Assembly: GCF_014852585.1 (NCBI RefSeq)
Contig: NZ_JACVBX010000010.1
Span: 206,604 to 270,603 of the forward strand
Direction of reading: 5' to 3'
Length of the DNA stretch: 64,000 bases
DNA from: Pseudomonas sp. PDM18
Lineage (GTDB): Bacteria; Pseudomonadota; Gammaproteobacteria; Pseudomonadales; Pseudomonadaceae
Part shown: positions 9,403 to 19,778 of the stretch, one piece after another
Layout of the letters: every line of letters starts with the position of its first letter
Position numbering within the stretch: the stretch's first letter is position 1
Made by a program: the position numbers and the translations under genes
The notes under the pieces: generated by a model
The model's input: only the letters and a program-made list of their open reading frames with translations
Databases searched by the model: none
Told to the model about the DNA's origin: nothing

Positions 9403-10467
9403 ATGTGGAACTGGAAGAAACGCGGCTCCGTACGTGATCGCGTGAACGACTCGGTGGACGACGCGCGCGCCTACTTCGGCGGCCCCTGGCTGGGCCGCGT
9501 GCTTGGCGGTCTGCTGGGCGTCTATCTGGTGATCTGCGGCGCGATTGGCTGGTACTGGAGCCAGGAGCCGGACCTCTTCCCCGTGCAGCAGAACGCCCAG
9601 GCCTCCGCCGAGCGCGCCGGCCGACAGATGGTGGTGGGCTACACCACGGTGGAAACCCTCAAGGAAGTGGTCGCCACGCTGCTCAACAAGCCGGGCGGCT
9701 ACCTGTCCAACGACATCTTCCCGCCGGGCGTCTGGCTGGACAACATGCCCAGCTGGGAATATGGCGCCCTGGTCCAGGTGCGTGACCTGTCCCGTGCGCT
9801 GCGCAAGGACTTCGCCCGCTCCCAGTCGCAGTCCACCGAGGACGCCGACCTGGCGCGTGCCGAGCCGCGCTTCAACTTCGACAACAAGAGCTGGGCGCTG
9901 CCGTCCTCCGAGTCGGAATACGCCGAGGGCATCAAGTCCCTGGACCGCTACCTCGGCCGTCTCTCTGCCGATCCGGCCGGCGCGCAGTTCTATGCCCGCG
10001 CCGACAGCCTGAACAACTGGCTGGGTGACGTTTCCACCCGCCTGGGCTCGCTGTCCCAGCGTCTCTCGGCCAGCGTCGGCCGGGTCAAGCTGAACACCAA
10101 CATCACGCCGATGCAGCCGGTCACCCCAGGCCAGGCGCCGGAAGTCGAGGAAGTGATCCAGGAAACCCCCTGGATGCAGATCGACAACGTGTTCTACGAA
10201 GCCCGCGGCCAAGCCTGGGCGCTGTCGCACATCCTGCGCGCCATCGAGGTGGACTTCGCCGACGTGCTGGCGAAGAAGAACGCCACCGTCAGCGTGCGCC
10301 AGATCATCCGCGAACTGGAGGCCGCCGAGGCGCCGCTGTGGAGTCCGATGGTCCTCAACGGCAGCGGCTTCGGCGTGCTGGCCAACCACTCGCTGGTGAT
10401 GGCAAACTACATCTCCCGCGCCAACGCCGCGATCATCGACCTGCGCCAGCTGCTGGCCCAGGGCTGA
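9403..10467 (+). CDS. DUF2333 family membrane-anchored protein
   Basis: A 354-aa conserved protein of unknown function, orthologous by position to PA4842. It has a short cytoplasmic N-terminus (MWNWKKRGS...), one transmembrane helix at about residues 30-50 (LGGLLGVYLVICGAIGWYW), and a large periplasmic part rich in Trp and helices. The start is fixed by AAGGAA upstream of the ATG. It runs 3 nt into the NUDIX gene, suggesting co-transcription. No catalytic motif is evident. Confidence 0.85.
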   Translation: MWNWKKRGSVRDRVNDSVDDARAYFGGPWLGRVLGGLLGVYLVICGAIGWYWSQEPDLFPVQQNAQASAERAGRQMVVGYTTVETLKEVVATLLNKPGGYLSNDIFPPGVWLDNMPSWEYGALVQVRDLSRALRKDFARSQSQSTEDADLARAEPRFNFDNKSWALPSSESEYAEGIKSLDRYLGRLSADPAGAQFYARADSLNNWLGDVSTRLGSLSQRLSASVGRVKLNTNITPMQPVTPGQAPEVEEVIQETPWMQIDNVFYEARGQAWALSHILRAIEVDFADVLAKKNATVSVRQIIRELEAAEAPLWSPMVLNGSGFGVLANHSLVMANYISRANAAIIDLRQLLAQG

Positions 10468-10470
10468 TCC

Positions 10471-11010
10471 ATGGCTGGCATCAGCGACAAGGAGGCCGCC
10501 CACCGGGCGGCCTCGGACGCCGAGAAGATCGCCTGGGTCGACGAAGACGACCAACTGCTGGGCAGCCTGCCGCGCGCCGAACTGCGCGCGCGCGGGCTGA
10601 TCGGCCGCGGCACCTTCATCCTGCTGTTCAACTCCGCCGGGGAGCTGTGCGTGCACCGCCGCACCTTGAGCAAGGCCGTCTACCCCGGCTACTGGGACCC
10701 GGCCGCCGGCGGCATGGTGCAGGCTGACGAGAGCTACGCCGAGTCCGCCGCCCGTGAGCTGGAGGAAGAGCTGGGCATCGCTGGCGTCGAATTGCGCGCC
10801 CACGGCACCTTCTTCTTCGACCAGCCGGACAACCGCCTGTGGTGCGCGGTGTTCTCCGCAGTGTCCGATGCGCCGCTGACCTTGCAACCCGAAGAGGTGC
10901 TGGAAGCGAAATTCATCGACCCGCACCAGGCGCTGGCCGAGGCCAAGGCCGGCACACCTTACTGCCCGGATTCGCTGGCGGCGCTGCGCAAGTACCTCGT
11001 GAGCTTCTGA
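10471..11010 (+). CDS. NUDIX hydrolase (YfcD-like)
   Basis: A 179-aa NUDIX protein. The Nudix box is complete: G-x5-E-x7-REL-x-EELGI, beginning GMVQADE at about residue 89. The upstream motif GTFILLFNSAGELCVHRR fits the YfcD/IDI-like subgroup. Substrate unknown; the family cleaves nucleoside diphosphate-X bonds. The start codon lies 3 nt after the DUF2333 stop, so translation is probably coupled. Matches PA4841 by position. Confidence 0.88.
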   Translation: MAGISDKEAAHRAASDAEKIAWVDEDDQLLGSLPRAELRARGLIGRGTFILLFNSAGELCVHRRTLSKAVYPGYWDPAAGGMVQADESYAESAARELEEELGIAGVELRAHGTFFFDQPDNRLWCAVFSAVSDAPLTLQPEEVLEAKFIDPHQALAEAKAGTPYCPDSLAALRKYLVSF

Positions 11011-11038
11011 CGCTCTGACCCGCTGCGGGCTGCTCTTC

Positions 11039-11104
11039 GTAGGAGCGAGCTTGCTCGCGAATGGCTTCGCAGCGGGGCTTGTTCGCGAGCCAGCTCGCTC
11101 CTGC
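11039..11104. repeat. REP pair (GTAGGAGCGAGC family), in a 309-bp gap
   Basis: GTAGGAGCGAGCTTGCTCGC at 11039-11058 and its inverted partner GCGAGCCAGCTCGCTCCTGC at 11085-11104 flank about 25 bp. This is a Pseudomonas REP doublet. The rest of the 11011-11319 gap holds AT-richer sequence near 11150-11195, probably the promoter of the SUI1 gene; I see no gene in it. Confidence 0.85.
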
Positions 11105-11319
11105 AACAACCCTGCTGCGCCGGCATGTCGCCAAACCACCGATCAATGACGCATTTTCGCTCTTAGCATTTGCCTTCAATGCTGCTAAATTGCGCGACCT
11201 TTCCGGCAGGGTCCTCCGCCGGGAATTGCGCAGCCCCTGCCTGAGTGGGGCGTCGCGGTCGGCGCCAGCCGGCCATTCGTTGACCTGGCCCGAAGAGGCC
11301 AATCCTGGGGAAACGCCCG

Positions 11320-11691
11320 GTGGTCAAGAAAGCATCCTCCCTGTCCGCCCTCGGCGGGCTTGTCTATTCCACTGATTCCGGCCGGCATTGCCCGGACTGC
11401 AATCAGCCCATTGGCGCATGCATCTGCAAGCAGGCCGAGATTCCGGCCGGCGACGGCATCGCTCGCGTGCGTCGGGAAACCAAGGGCCGCGGTGGCAAGA
11501 CCGTGACCACGGTAACCGGCGTGCCGCTGGCGGCCGATGCGCTCAAGGACCTGGCCACCGCGCTGAAGAAGCGCTGCGGCACGGGTGGCGCGTTGAAGGA
11601 CGGCATCATCGAGATCCAGGGCGACCACGTCGACCTGCTGCTCGAAGAGCTGACCAAGCGCGGCCTCAAGGCGAAGAAATCCGGCGGCTGA
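11320..11691 (+). CDS. SUI1/YciH-type translation initiation factor homolog
   Basis: A 123-aa protein of the bacterial eIF1 (YciH) family. An N-terminal zinc-ribbon-like segment (HCPDCNQPIGACIC, about residues 23-36) is followed by the SUI1 fold with the marker RRETKGRGGKTVT and GVPL. The start is GTG. The bacterial family is proposed to tune fidelity of start selection; its role in Pseudomonas is unsettled. Position matches PA4840, directly upstream of speA. Confidence 0.88.
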   Translation: MVKKASSLSALGGLVYSTDSGRHCPDCNQPIGACICKQAEIPAGDGIARVRRETKGRGGKTVTTVTGVPLAADALKDLATALKKRCGTGGALKDGIIEIQGDHVDLLLEELTKRGLKAKKSGG

Positions 11692-11968
11692 GCCGTCTTC
11701 TGTGTCCTAAGCGACTCTCCCCTGTCGAGAACGGGTTCCAGGCGATGCGCACGCGGTGCATCGTCGGCAAGCCCTTTCCCTAGATGGGAGATTTATCGGC
11801 GCGCCCCTGGCGTGTCGTCGGATTTTCCTAAACTTACCGCCAAGCCCGGCGGTCAACACGGCAACGTCACGAGGCCCGGCTAGGTTTACACCACCAGGCC
11901 TTGACGACTCACCCGCACGCCGGGCGGGCGCCTGCACACATTCGCGCAATCTGAGGAGACCACCCCGC

Positions 11969-13882
<1,914 letters not shown>

Positions 13883-13903
13883 TAGTTCGCAGTCCGCGTG
13901 ATG

Positions 13904-13929
13904 AAAGCCCCGCTTCGGCGGGGCTTTTT
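13904..13929 (+). terminator. Rho-independent terminator of speA
   Basis: AAAGCCCCGC, TTCG loop, GCGGGGCTTT, then a T-run: a perfect 10-bp stem 22 nt after the speA stop codon. Confidence 0.93.
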
Positions 13930-13939
13930 CTTGTTCTTC

Positions 13940-14056
13940 GTAGGAGCGAGCCTGCTCGCGAAAAAACTCCGCAGGATCGTAGGGCGGATAACGCGCCAGC
14001 GTTATCCGCCGTGAGGCAATCGGCGGATAACCCGTTCCGGGTTATCCGCCCTACGG
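13940..14056. repeat. Mixed REP cluster (GTAGGAGCGAG and GTAGGGCGGATAAC families)
   Basis: A single GTAGGAGCGAGCCTGCTCGC unit (13940-13959) is followed by a complete doublet of the second family: GTAGGGCGGATAACGC...GCGTTATCCGCC (13979-14010) and GGCGGATAACCC...GGGTTATCCGCCCTAC (14022-14054). It lies between the convergent speA and nrdG genes. Confidence 0.85.
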
Positions 14057-14070
14057 TGCCCGAGTGTCGT

Positions 14071-14769
14071 TCAGGCGTCGCGCAGTTCAAAGGAAGGGAA
14101 CAGTGCGTGCAGCTCCCGCCACAGATCGGGCGCGCCATGGGGCACGGGTGTGGCGATCAGGCCAGGATCGAGCTGCCGGCCGTTGCGGGCCAGTTGTACC
14201 ACGAAGTGGTCCACGCCCATTGCGCGCAACCCTGTGGCCAGCCGGCGCAGTCGTTCCAGGTCAAACAACTGCCAGTGCACGGTGGTTCGGCACTCGTGGC
14301 CGACGCCGCTTTCCAGCAACAGCTCCAGGCTGCGCCAGTTGGCCAGCCCGCTGCGCTTCACGCCGGTAATGGCGTCCATGTCCTCGGCCAGCCCCTTGAC
14401 GTCGAAGCCGACCCAGTCGGCATGGGGCAGCGCGCGGGCGAAGGCTTCCGGACGGATGCCGGCGCTGTGCAGCCCGGCGCGGAAACCCATTTCGCGCACG
14501 CTGGCCATGGCCCCGGGCAGCGCGTTCTGCAACGTCGCCTCGCCGCCGCTGAACACCACTGCCTGCAGCAGGCCCCGGCGTCGCCGGAGGAAGGCGCGGA
14601 TGTCGTCCCAGTGGATCTCCGTTTCACCCCGCGACGCAATCAGCTCCGGGTTGTGGCAGTAGCGACAGCGCCACGCACAGCCCTGGCAGAACAGCACGCA
14701 GGCGAGCAGACCGGGGTAGTCGAGGGTGGTCAGGGGCACCAGGCCCCCGACCCTGAGCGCACTGCTCAT
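14071..14769 (-). CDS. nrdG: Anaerobic ribonucleotide reductase activating enzyme NrdG
   Basis: Radical-SAM enzyme that installs the glycyl radical on class III ribonucleotide reductase. It is 232 aa, starting MSSALRVGG. The [4Fe-4S] motif CAWRCRYC (C-x3-C-x2-C) is preceded by VLFCQGC, and VVFSGGEATLQ is the SAM-contacting GGE motif. The start ATG overlaps the stop of the preceding 48-aa ORF as ATGA, so translation is coupled. An alternative start 96 nt upstream would lie inside that small ORF and has no support. Last gene of the nrdD operon. Confidence 0.93.
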   Translation of the reverse strand: MSSALRVGGLVPLTTLDYPGLLACVLFCQGCAWRCRYCHNPELIASRGETEIHWDDIRAFLRRRRGLLQAVVFSGGEATLQNALPGAMASVREMGFRAGLHSAGIRPEAFARALPHADWVGFDVKGLAEDMDAITGVKRSGLANWRSLELLLESGVGHECRTTVHWQLFDLERLRRLATGLRAMGVDHFVVQLARNGRQLDPGLIATPVPHGAPDLWRELHALFPSFELRDA

Positions 14770-14912
14770 CGCGTCTCGCGGAAGTGACGGCGCTCGCGGT
14801 GCTCGGATTGCTTGCCGGCGTTGAACGCCGTCACCGGGCGGTGATAGCCCATCACGCGGGTCCACACCTCGCAGCGCTGGCGCTGGCTTTCGGGCAGTTG
14901 GTTGGCGGTCAT
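14766..14912 (-). CDS. 48-aa separate glycyl-radical domain of class III ribonucleotide reductase
   Basis: Small ORF between nrdD and nrdG with a strong site (GGAGCAACACG then ATG) and a stop overlapping the nrdG start. The protein begins MTANQLPESQRQRCEVW and continues TRVMGYHRPV and FNAGKQSEHRERR. This matches the C-terminal glycyl-radical segment of NrdD enzymes (R-V-x-G-Y ... GK..E...R, as in RVCGY around Gly681 of E. coli NrdD from memory). The radical glycine would be Gly22. The NrdD upstream ends without any such motif, so the catalytic radical appears to sit on a detached subunit. The domain match is visible by eye; the split-enzyme function is inference. Confidence 0.82.
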   Translation of the reverse strand: MTANQLPESQRQRCEVWTRVMGYHRPVTAFNAGKQSEHRERRHFRETR

Positions 14913-14952
14913 CGTGTTGCTCCTTTTTTTGCGGGGATGAAAGCGAAGGGGC

Positions 14953-16971
14953 TCAGCTGCTGCAGCAGTTCCTGGTGGCGGCTTTCTGCAGCGCGGCTTC
15001 GTCGCAGCGCGGACAGAACTCGTGTTCGCCGGCGAGGTAGCCGTGTACCGGGCAGATGGAGAAGGTCGGCGTCACCGTCAGGTAAGGCAGGCGGAAGCGT
15101 CCGAGGGCGGTGCGCACCAGGGTCTTGCAGGCCTCGGCGCTGGAGATGCGCTCGGCCATGTACAGGTGCAGCACGGTGCCGCCGGTGTATTTGCATTGCA
15201 GGGCGTCCTGCAATTCCAGCGCCTCGAACGGATCGTCGGTGAGGCCCACCGGCAACTGCGAAGAGTTGGTGTAGTAGGGCGCGTCCGGCGTGCCGGCCTG
15301 GAGGATGTCCGGGTGGCGCTTCTGGTCCTCGCGGGCGAAGCGGTAGGTGGTGCCTTCGGCCGGCGTGGCTTCCAGGTTGTAGAGGTGCCCGCTGTCTTCC
15401 TGGAAGCGCACCAGCTGCGCCCGTACATGATCCAGCAGTTCCAGCACGATCTGCCGGCCGGCCTCGGTATGCAGGCCTTCGCGGTCGTCAGTGAAGTTGC
15501 GGACCATCTCGTGCAGGCCGTTCACGCCGATGGTGGAGAAGTGGTTGCGCAGGGTGCCCAGGTAGCGCTGGGTGTAGGGGTACAGCCCGGCGTCCATGTG
15601 CTGCTGGATGACCTTGCGCTTGACCTCCAGGCTGTCGAAGGCCTGCTCCAGCAGGTAGTCGAGCTGAGCGTAGAGGCCGGCAGCGTCACCGCGATGGCGG
15701 TAGCCCAGGCGCGCGCAGTTGATGGTCACCACGCCCAGCGAACCGGTCTGCTCCGCCGAACCGAACAGTCCGTTGCCGCGCTTGAGCAACTCGCGCACGT
15801 CCAGTTGCAGGCGGCAGCACATGGAGCGCACCTGGTTGGGCTGCATGTCCGAGTTGAGGAAGTTCTGGAAGTACGGCAGGCCGTAGCGCGCGGTCATCTC
15901 GAAGAGGCGCGTGGCGTTGTCGCTGTCCCAGGGGAAGTCGTGGGTGATGTTGTAGGTCGGGATCGGGAAGGTGAACACCCGGCCGTGGGCGTCGCCGGCC
16001 TGCATCACTTCGATGTAGGCGCGGTTGATCAGGTCCATCTCGGCCTGCAGCTCGCCATAGGCGAAGGGCATTTCCACGCCGCCGACGTAGGGAATCTGCT
16101 CGCGCAGGTCTTCCGGGCAGACCCAGTCGAAGGTCAGGTTGGTGAACGGCGTCTGGGTGCCCCAGCGCGAGGGCACGTTGAGGTTGTAGATGAACTCCTG
16201 CAGCGCCTGGCGCACCTGTTGATAACTCAGGCCGTCCTTGCGCACGTAGGGCGCGAGGTAGGTGTCGAAGGAGCTGAAGGCCTGGGCGCCGGCCCACTCG
16301 TTCTGCAGGGTGCCGAGGAAGTTGACCATCTGCCCCAGCGCGCTGGAGAGGTGCTTCGGTGGCCCCGCCTCGACCCGCCCCGGCACGCCGTTCAGGCCTT
16401 CGCTGAGCAGGGTGCGCAGCGACCAGCCGGCGCAGTAGCCGGCGAGCATGTCGAGGTCGTGGATGTGCAGGTCGGCTTCGCGGTGGGCGACGGCGATGCC
16501 TTCGCTGTACACCTCGTCCAGCCAGTAGTTGGCGGTGACTTTGCCGGACACGTTGAGGATCAGCCCGCCCAGGGAATAGCCCTGGTTGGCGTTGGCGCGC
16601 ACCCGCCAGTCCTCCCGCGACAGGTATTCGTTCATCGACGCGGCGACGTCCACCAGCGTCTTGCGCTCGCGGCGCAGGCGGCCGTGGCGTTCGCGGTAGA
16701 CGATGTAAGCGCGGGCGGTGGGGTAGTGGCCGGCTTCCATCAGGGCGCGCTCGACGACGTCCTGCACCTGCTCCACATCCAGGTCGTTGCGGGCCGGCAG
16801 GCGGGCCAGCACGCGACGGGTCAGCTCCCCGGCGTGGGGCGCGGTGAACTCGCCGCTGGCCTCGCCGGCGGCGGCGATGGCGCGTTCGATCTTGCTCGGG
16901 TCGAAGGCGGCTGAGCTGCCGTTACGCTTGCGCAGGCTGGCAGGAAGGGGGACGGTTCGTGACAGGGGCAT
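14953..16971 (-). CDS. nrdD: Anaerobic ribonucleoside-triphosphate reductase NrdD, lacking the glycyl-radical tail
   Basis: Class III reductase making dNTPs without oxygen. It is 672 aa. An N-terminal ATP-cone spans about residues 12-105, followed by the ten-stranded barrel with NQGYSLGGL, DLHIHDLDML, TFPIPTYNIT and GSLGVVTINCARLGY. The C-terminus has CPVHGY...FCPRCD, a zinc-site variant with His replacing one Cys, and ends RNCCSS about 40 residues short of where the glycyl-radical loop normally lies. That loop is supplied by the 48-aa ORF 41 nt downstream. Upstream lie an ANR box and paired NrdR-like boxes. Confidence 0.93.
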   Translation of the reverse strand: MPLSRTVPLPASLRKRNGSSAAFDPSKIERAIAAAGEASGEFTAPHAGELTRRVLARLPARNDLDVEQVQDVVERALMEAGHYPTARAYIVYRERHGRLRRERKTLVDVAASMNEYLSREDWRVRANANQGYSLGGLILNVSGKVTANYWLDEVYSEGIAVAHREADLHIHDLDMLAGYCAGWSLRTLLSEGLNGVPGRVEAGPPKHLSSALGQMVNFLGTLQNEWAGAQAFSSFDTYLAPYVRKDGLSYQQVRQALQEFIYNLNVPSRWGTQTPFTNLTFDWVCPEDLREQIPYVGGVEMPFAYGELQAEMDLINRAYIEVMQAGDAHGRVFTFPIPTYNITHDFPWDSDNATRLFEMTARYGLPYFQNFLNSDMQPNQVRSMCCRLQLDVRELLKRGNGLFGSAEQTGSLGVVTINCARLGYRHRGDAAGLYAQLDYLLEQAFDSLEVKRKVIQQHMDAGLYPYTQRYLGTLRNHFSTIGVNGLHEMVRNFTDDREGLHTEAGRQIVLELLDHVRAQLVRFQEDSGHLYNLEATPAEGTTYRFAREDQKRHPDILQAGTPDAPYYTNSSQLPVGLTDDPFEALELQDALQCKYTGGTVLHLYMAERISSAEACKTLVRTALGRFRLPYLTVTPTFSICPVHGYLAGEHEFCPRCDEAALQKAATRNCCSS

Positions 16972-16981
16972 TGGCTTTATT

Positions 16982-17029
16982 CCACAACATGCTGTGTCTC
17001 AAGTTATTCAAGACAACAAGATGTTGTGG
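16982..17029 (-). promoter_or_regulatory. Paired NrdR-box candidates upstream of nrdD
   Basis: Two 16-bp sites on the nrdD strand, at 16982-16997 and 17014-17029, both contain CCACAACA or its partner half. They resemble the NrdR consensus ACACNATATNTNGTGT at 12 of 16 and about 11 of 16 positions. Their centres are 32 bp apart, close to three helical turns, which is the usual spacing of NrdR box pairs. The pair lies between the ANR site and the start codon, a good place for repression. Confidence 0.6.
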
Positions 17030-17057
17030 GAATCTAGCGGCATCGGCCGTAGGAAAA

Positions 17058-17071
17058 TTGACCTCGGTCAA
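17058..17071 (-). promoter_or_regulatory. ANR/FNR-type box upstream of nrdD
   Basis: TTGAC-CTCG-GTCAA is a perfect inverted repeat with one change per half from the FNR/ANR consensus TTGAT-N4-ATCAA. It is centred 93 bp before the nrdD start codon. If it acts at -41.5, transcription would begin near 17023, within the distal NrdR-like box. Fits anaerobic induction of a class III reductase. Confidence 0.7.
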
Positions 17072-17128
17072 CGATGGGTGTCAGTCAATTTTTGCCATCG
17101 GAGGTATTGACCGGCACACCTCCCGGAA

Positions 17129-18559
17129 TCAGCCGAGCAAGGGCGCCAGCCGCTCTGCCAGGCGCCCGGCGAGCTGCTCGTCGGTGACATTGGTGAAACT
17201 CATGATCAGCGCCGGCTCGCGCCTGGCCTCGACGCACCAGGCGTTCAGCGCCTGCAGGCCGAGGCCCTCGGCATGGGCGCGGCGGGCGACGGCGAGGTCG
17301 TCCTGGTCCAGCGCGCCGATCAGGTGCAGGCCGCCGGGGGTGTCGGCGAAGCGCAGGCGCTGGCCCAGGCGTTCCTCCAGCGCGCTGCGCAGCCACTGGC
17401 GGCGCTTGGCGTAGAGCGTGCGGGTGCGCTTGAGGTGGCGGGCGAAATGGCCCTCCTGCATGAAGTCGCACAGGGTCGCTTGTAGCAGCTCCGCGCAGCC
17501 GGAAGGGAACACCTGCTGGGCGCGCACGAAGTCCTCCACCAGATTCGCCGGCACCACCAGATAGCCCAGGCGCAGGGCAGGGTAGAGCACCTTGCTGAAG
17601 GTGCCGGTGTAGAGCACGCGGCCGGCGCGGTCGAGGCTCTTCAGCGCCGGCAGCGGGAAGCCGGCGTAGCGGTACTCGCTGTCGTAGTCGTCCTCGATTA
17701 TCCAGGCGCCGCTGCTGGCCGCCCAGTCCAGCAGGGCCAGGCGGCGCGGCAGGCTGAGGGCAACGCCGGTGGGGCTCTGCTGCGAGGGCGTGACCAGCGC
17801 GAAGCGCGCATCCGCCGCGCGGGCGATACCGTCTTCCACCCGCAGGCCATCGGCATCCACCGCGACCGGCACCGGCACGCTGCCGGCGCGGCGCAGCAGT
17901 TCGCGGCCGCGCGGGTAGCCGGGGTCTTCATGCCAGAAACGCTGGCCGGGTTCGAGCAGGGTGCGGCTGATCAGGTCCAGCGCGCCCTGGTAGCCGGCAC
18001 AGACGAAAACCTGCTCCGGGGCGCAGACGATGCCGCGGGAAATCCCCAGGTAGCCGGCGACGGCCTCGCGCAGCGGCCCGTAGCCGCAGGGCTCCGGGTA
18101 GGCCAGCATGGACGCGCTCTGCTGGCGCAGGCGTCGTGCGCACAGGCGCGCCCAGAGTGCGCGAGGGAAGGCATCCAGCGCCGGCACGCCGAGCTGGAAC
18201 GGACGCAGGGCCGGGCCGTGGGCGATCAGGCCGGGCAGGCTGCGCTCCACCGTCGCCGGATCGACCCGGACGGGCGGCGGGGCACTCGTACGTCCCGCCA
18301 GTTGCGGTGACACCACCGTGCCTGCGGGCCCGCGCGCCAGCAGGTAGCCCTCGCTGGTCAGCAGCTGGTAGGCCAGCTCCACCGTGCCGCGCGCCACGCC
18401 CAGTTCACCGGCCAGCCCGCGCACCGGCGGCACGCGTTCGCCGGGGCGCAGCGCACCGCGGGTGATGGCATCGCGGATGCGCTCGTAGAGCTGGCGGTAG
18501 ATCGGCAGGTCATGGCTCGGGTCCAGCGGCTGGCGGAGCGGATCGAAGGGCGCGGTCAT
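17129..18559 (-). CDS. MocR-type (GntR/aminotransferase) transcriptional regulator
   Basis: A 476-aa fusion of an N-terminal GntR winged helix (about residues 15-80, with DAITRGALRPGERVPPVRGLA and GVARGTVELAYQLL) to a fold-I aminotransferase domain. The PLP lysine sits in GTFSKVLYPALRLGY. The frame is open 273 nt upstream, but MTAPFDPLRQ is the natural start before the HTH. MocR proteins sense PLP or amino-compound aldimines. The target is not evident; it is divergent from cbpA with 262 bp between. Confidence 0.87.
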   Translation of the reverse strand: MTAPFDPLRQPLDPSHDLPIYRQLYERIRDAITRGALRPGERVPPVRGLAGELGVARGTVELAYQLLTSEGYLLARGPAGTVVSPQLAGRTSAPPPVRVDPATVERSLPGLIAHGPALRPFQLGVPALDAFPRALWARLCARRLRQQSASMLAYPEPCGYGPLREAVAGYLGISRGIVCAPEQVFVCAGYQGALDLISRTLLEPGQRFWHEDPGYPRGRELLRRAGSVPVPVAVDADGLRVEDGIARAADARFALVTPSQQSPTGVALSLPRRLALLDWAASSGAWIIEDDYDSEYRYAGFPLPALKSLDRAGRVLYTGTFSKVLYPALRLGYLVVPANLVEDFVRAQQVFPSGCAELLQATLCDFMQEGHFARHLKRTRTLYAKRRQWLRSALEERLGQRLRFADTPGGLHLIGALDQDDLAVARRAHAEGLGLQALNAWCVEARREPALIMSFTNVTDEQLAGRLAERLAPLLG

Positions 18560-18665
18560 GGCCTGTCCGGGACGGGGGTAAATGTGGAAGGCGACTATGC
18601 CATGACCGGTATCAAGGCGTCCCGGCGGCCGCGATGCAGGATCAGCGTCTAGGCTTGCAGGCAGT

Positions 18666-18694
18666 GTTGAAAAGCAGGCGCCGCGACTCCATCT
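18666..18694 (+). promoter_or_regulatory. Sigma-32 (heat-shock) promoter for cbpAM
   Basis: GTTGAAA, a 14-nt spacer, then CTCCATCT. The heat-shock consensus is CTTGAAA-N14-CCCCATNT, so spacing is exact and two bases differ. It lies about 127 bp before the cbpA start codon, on the right strand for a chaperone operon. Confidence 0.5.
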
Positions 18695-18821
18695 GTTGTC
18701 GCAGAACCCGCTTTTTCCACCTGTTCGCCTCGCAGTGCGCGCAGCGGCTCCGGCTGCCCGCGCGAATCCCCTTGTCCCAGGCGCCGACAGGACCCACGCA
18801 TGTGAGGAGTGACCGCTACCG

Positions 18822-19778
18822 ATGGAATTCAAGGACTATTACGCCGCGCTCGGGGTCGAACCCGAGGCCGACGAGAAGGCGATCAAGACCGCCTACCGCA
18901 AGCTCGCGCGCAAGTATCACCCGGACGTCAGCAAGGAGCCTGACGCCGAGGCGAAATTCAAGGATGTCTCCGAAGCCTACGAGGTGCTGAAAAGCCCGGA
19001 AAAGCGTGCCGAGTACGACGAGCTGCGCAAGTACGGCTCTCAGGGGCCGCAGTTCGAAGCGCCGCCCGGCTGGCAGCCGCGCGGTGGTTTCGACGGCCCG
19101 CCGCCGGGGCACGAGCAGGACTTCAGCGACTTCTTCGAGCAGATATTCGGTGGCCGCGCCGGTGGTTTCGGTGGTGCGCGCCAACCGCAGGTCCACCGGG
19201 GCCAGGACGTGGAGATGGAAGTCCCGTTGTTCCTGGAGGAAACCCTCTCCGGCGAGAGCCGGCCGATCAGTTTCAGCCTGCCCAGCTATGACGAGTACGG
19301 TCGCAAGCTGCCGCCGCAAAACAAGACGCTGAACGTGAAGATTCCCGTGGGCACCGCCGACGGCGAACGTATCCGCCTCAAGGGGCAGGGCGCGCCGGGC
19401 ATCAATGGCGGGCCGGCGGGCGACCTGTACCTGGCGATCCGCCTGGTGCCGCACCCGCTGTTTGACGTCGACGGCCGCGACCTCATCGTCACCGTGCCAG
19501 TGGCGCCGTGGGAAGCGGCGCTCGGCGCCAAGGTGGAAGTGCCCACGCTGGGGGGGCGGATCAGCCTCGGCATCCCGGCCAATAGCCAGGCCGGCCAGCG
19601 CTTGCGCATCAAGGGCAAGGGCCTGCCGAACAAGGGCGCTGCCGCCGCCGGCGATCTCTACGCTGTGCTCAAGGTGGTGATGCCGAAGGCCGCGGACGAA
19701 GCGACCCGTAAACTCTGGGAAGAACTGGCTGCCAAGGCAGCCTTCGACCCCCGTGCCGATTGGGGTAAACGCGCATGA
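18822..19778 (+). CDS. cbpA: Curved-DNA-binding DnaJ-family co-chaperone CbpA
   Basis: A 318-aa class II J-protein. The J-domain (residues 5-70) contains [15 protein letters not shown] with the essential HPD. A Gly/Phe-rich linker (about 95-130) is followed by two beta-rich C-terminal substrate-binding domains. No cysteine zinc-finger is present, which separates it from DnaJ. It stimulates DnaK and binds curved DNA. The following cbpM start overlaps its stop as ATGA, the standard cbpA-cbpM pairing. Confidence 0.94.
   Translation: MEFKDYYAALGVEPEADEKAIKTAYRKLARKYHPDVSKEPDAEAKFKDVSEAYEVLKSPEKRAEYDELRKYGSQGPQFEAPPGWQPRGGFDGPPPGHEQDFSDFFEQIFGGRAGGFGGARQPQVHRGQDVEMEVPLFLEETLSGESRPISFSLPSYDEYGRKLPPQNKTLNVKIPVGTADGERIRLKGQGAPGINGGPAGDLYLAIRLVPHPLFDVDGRDLIVTVPVAPWEAALGAKVEVPTLGGRISLGIPANSQAGQRLRIKGKGLPNKGAAAAGDLYAVLKVVMPKAADEATRKLWEELAAKAAFDPRADWGKRA

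Noticed and set aside
11756..11968. N-terminal extension of SpeA by 71 codons
   Set aside because: Open by chance in GC-rich DNA; the ATG at 11969 has a strong GAGGAG site and gives the known length.
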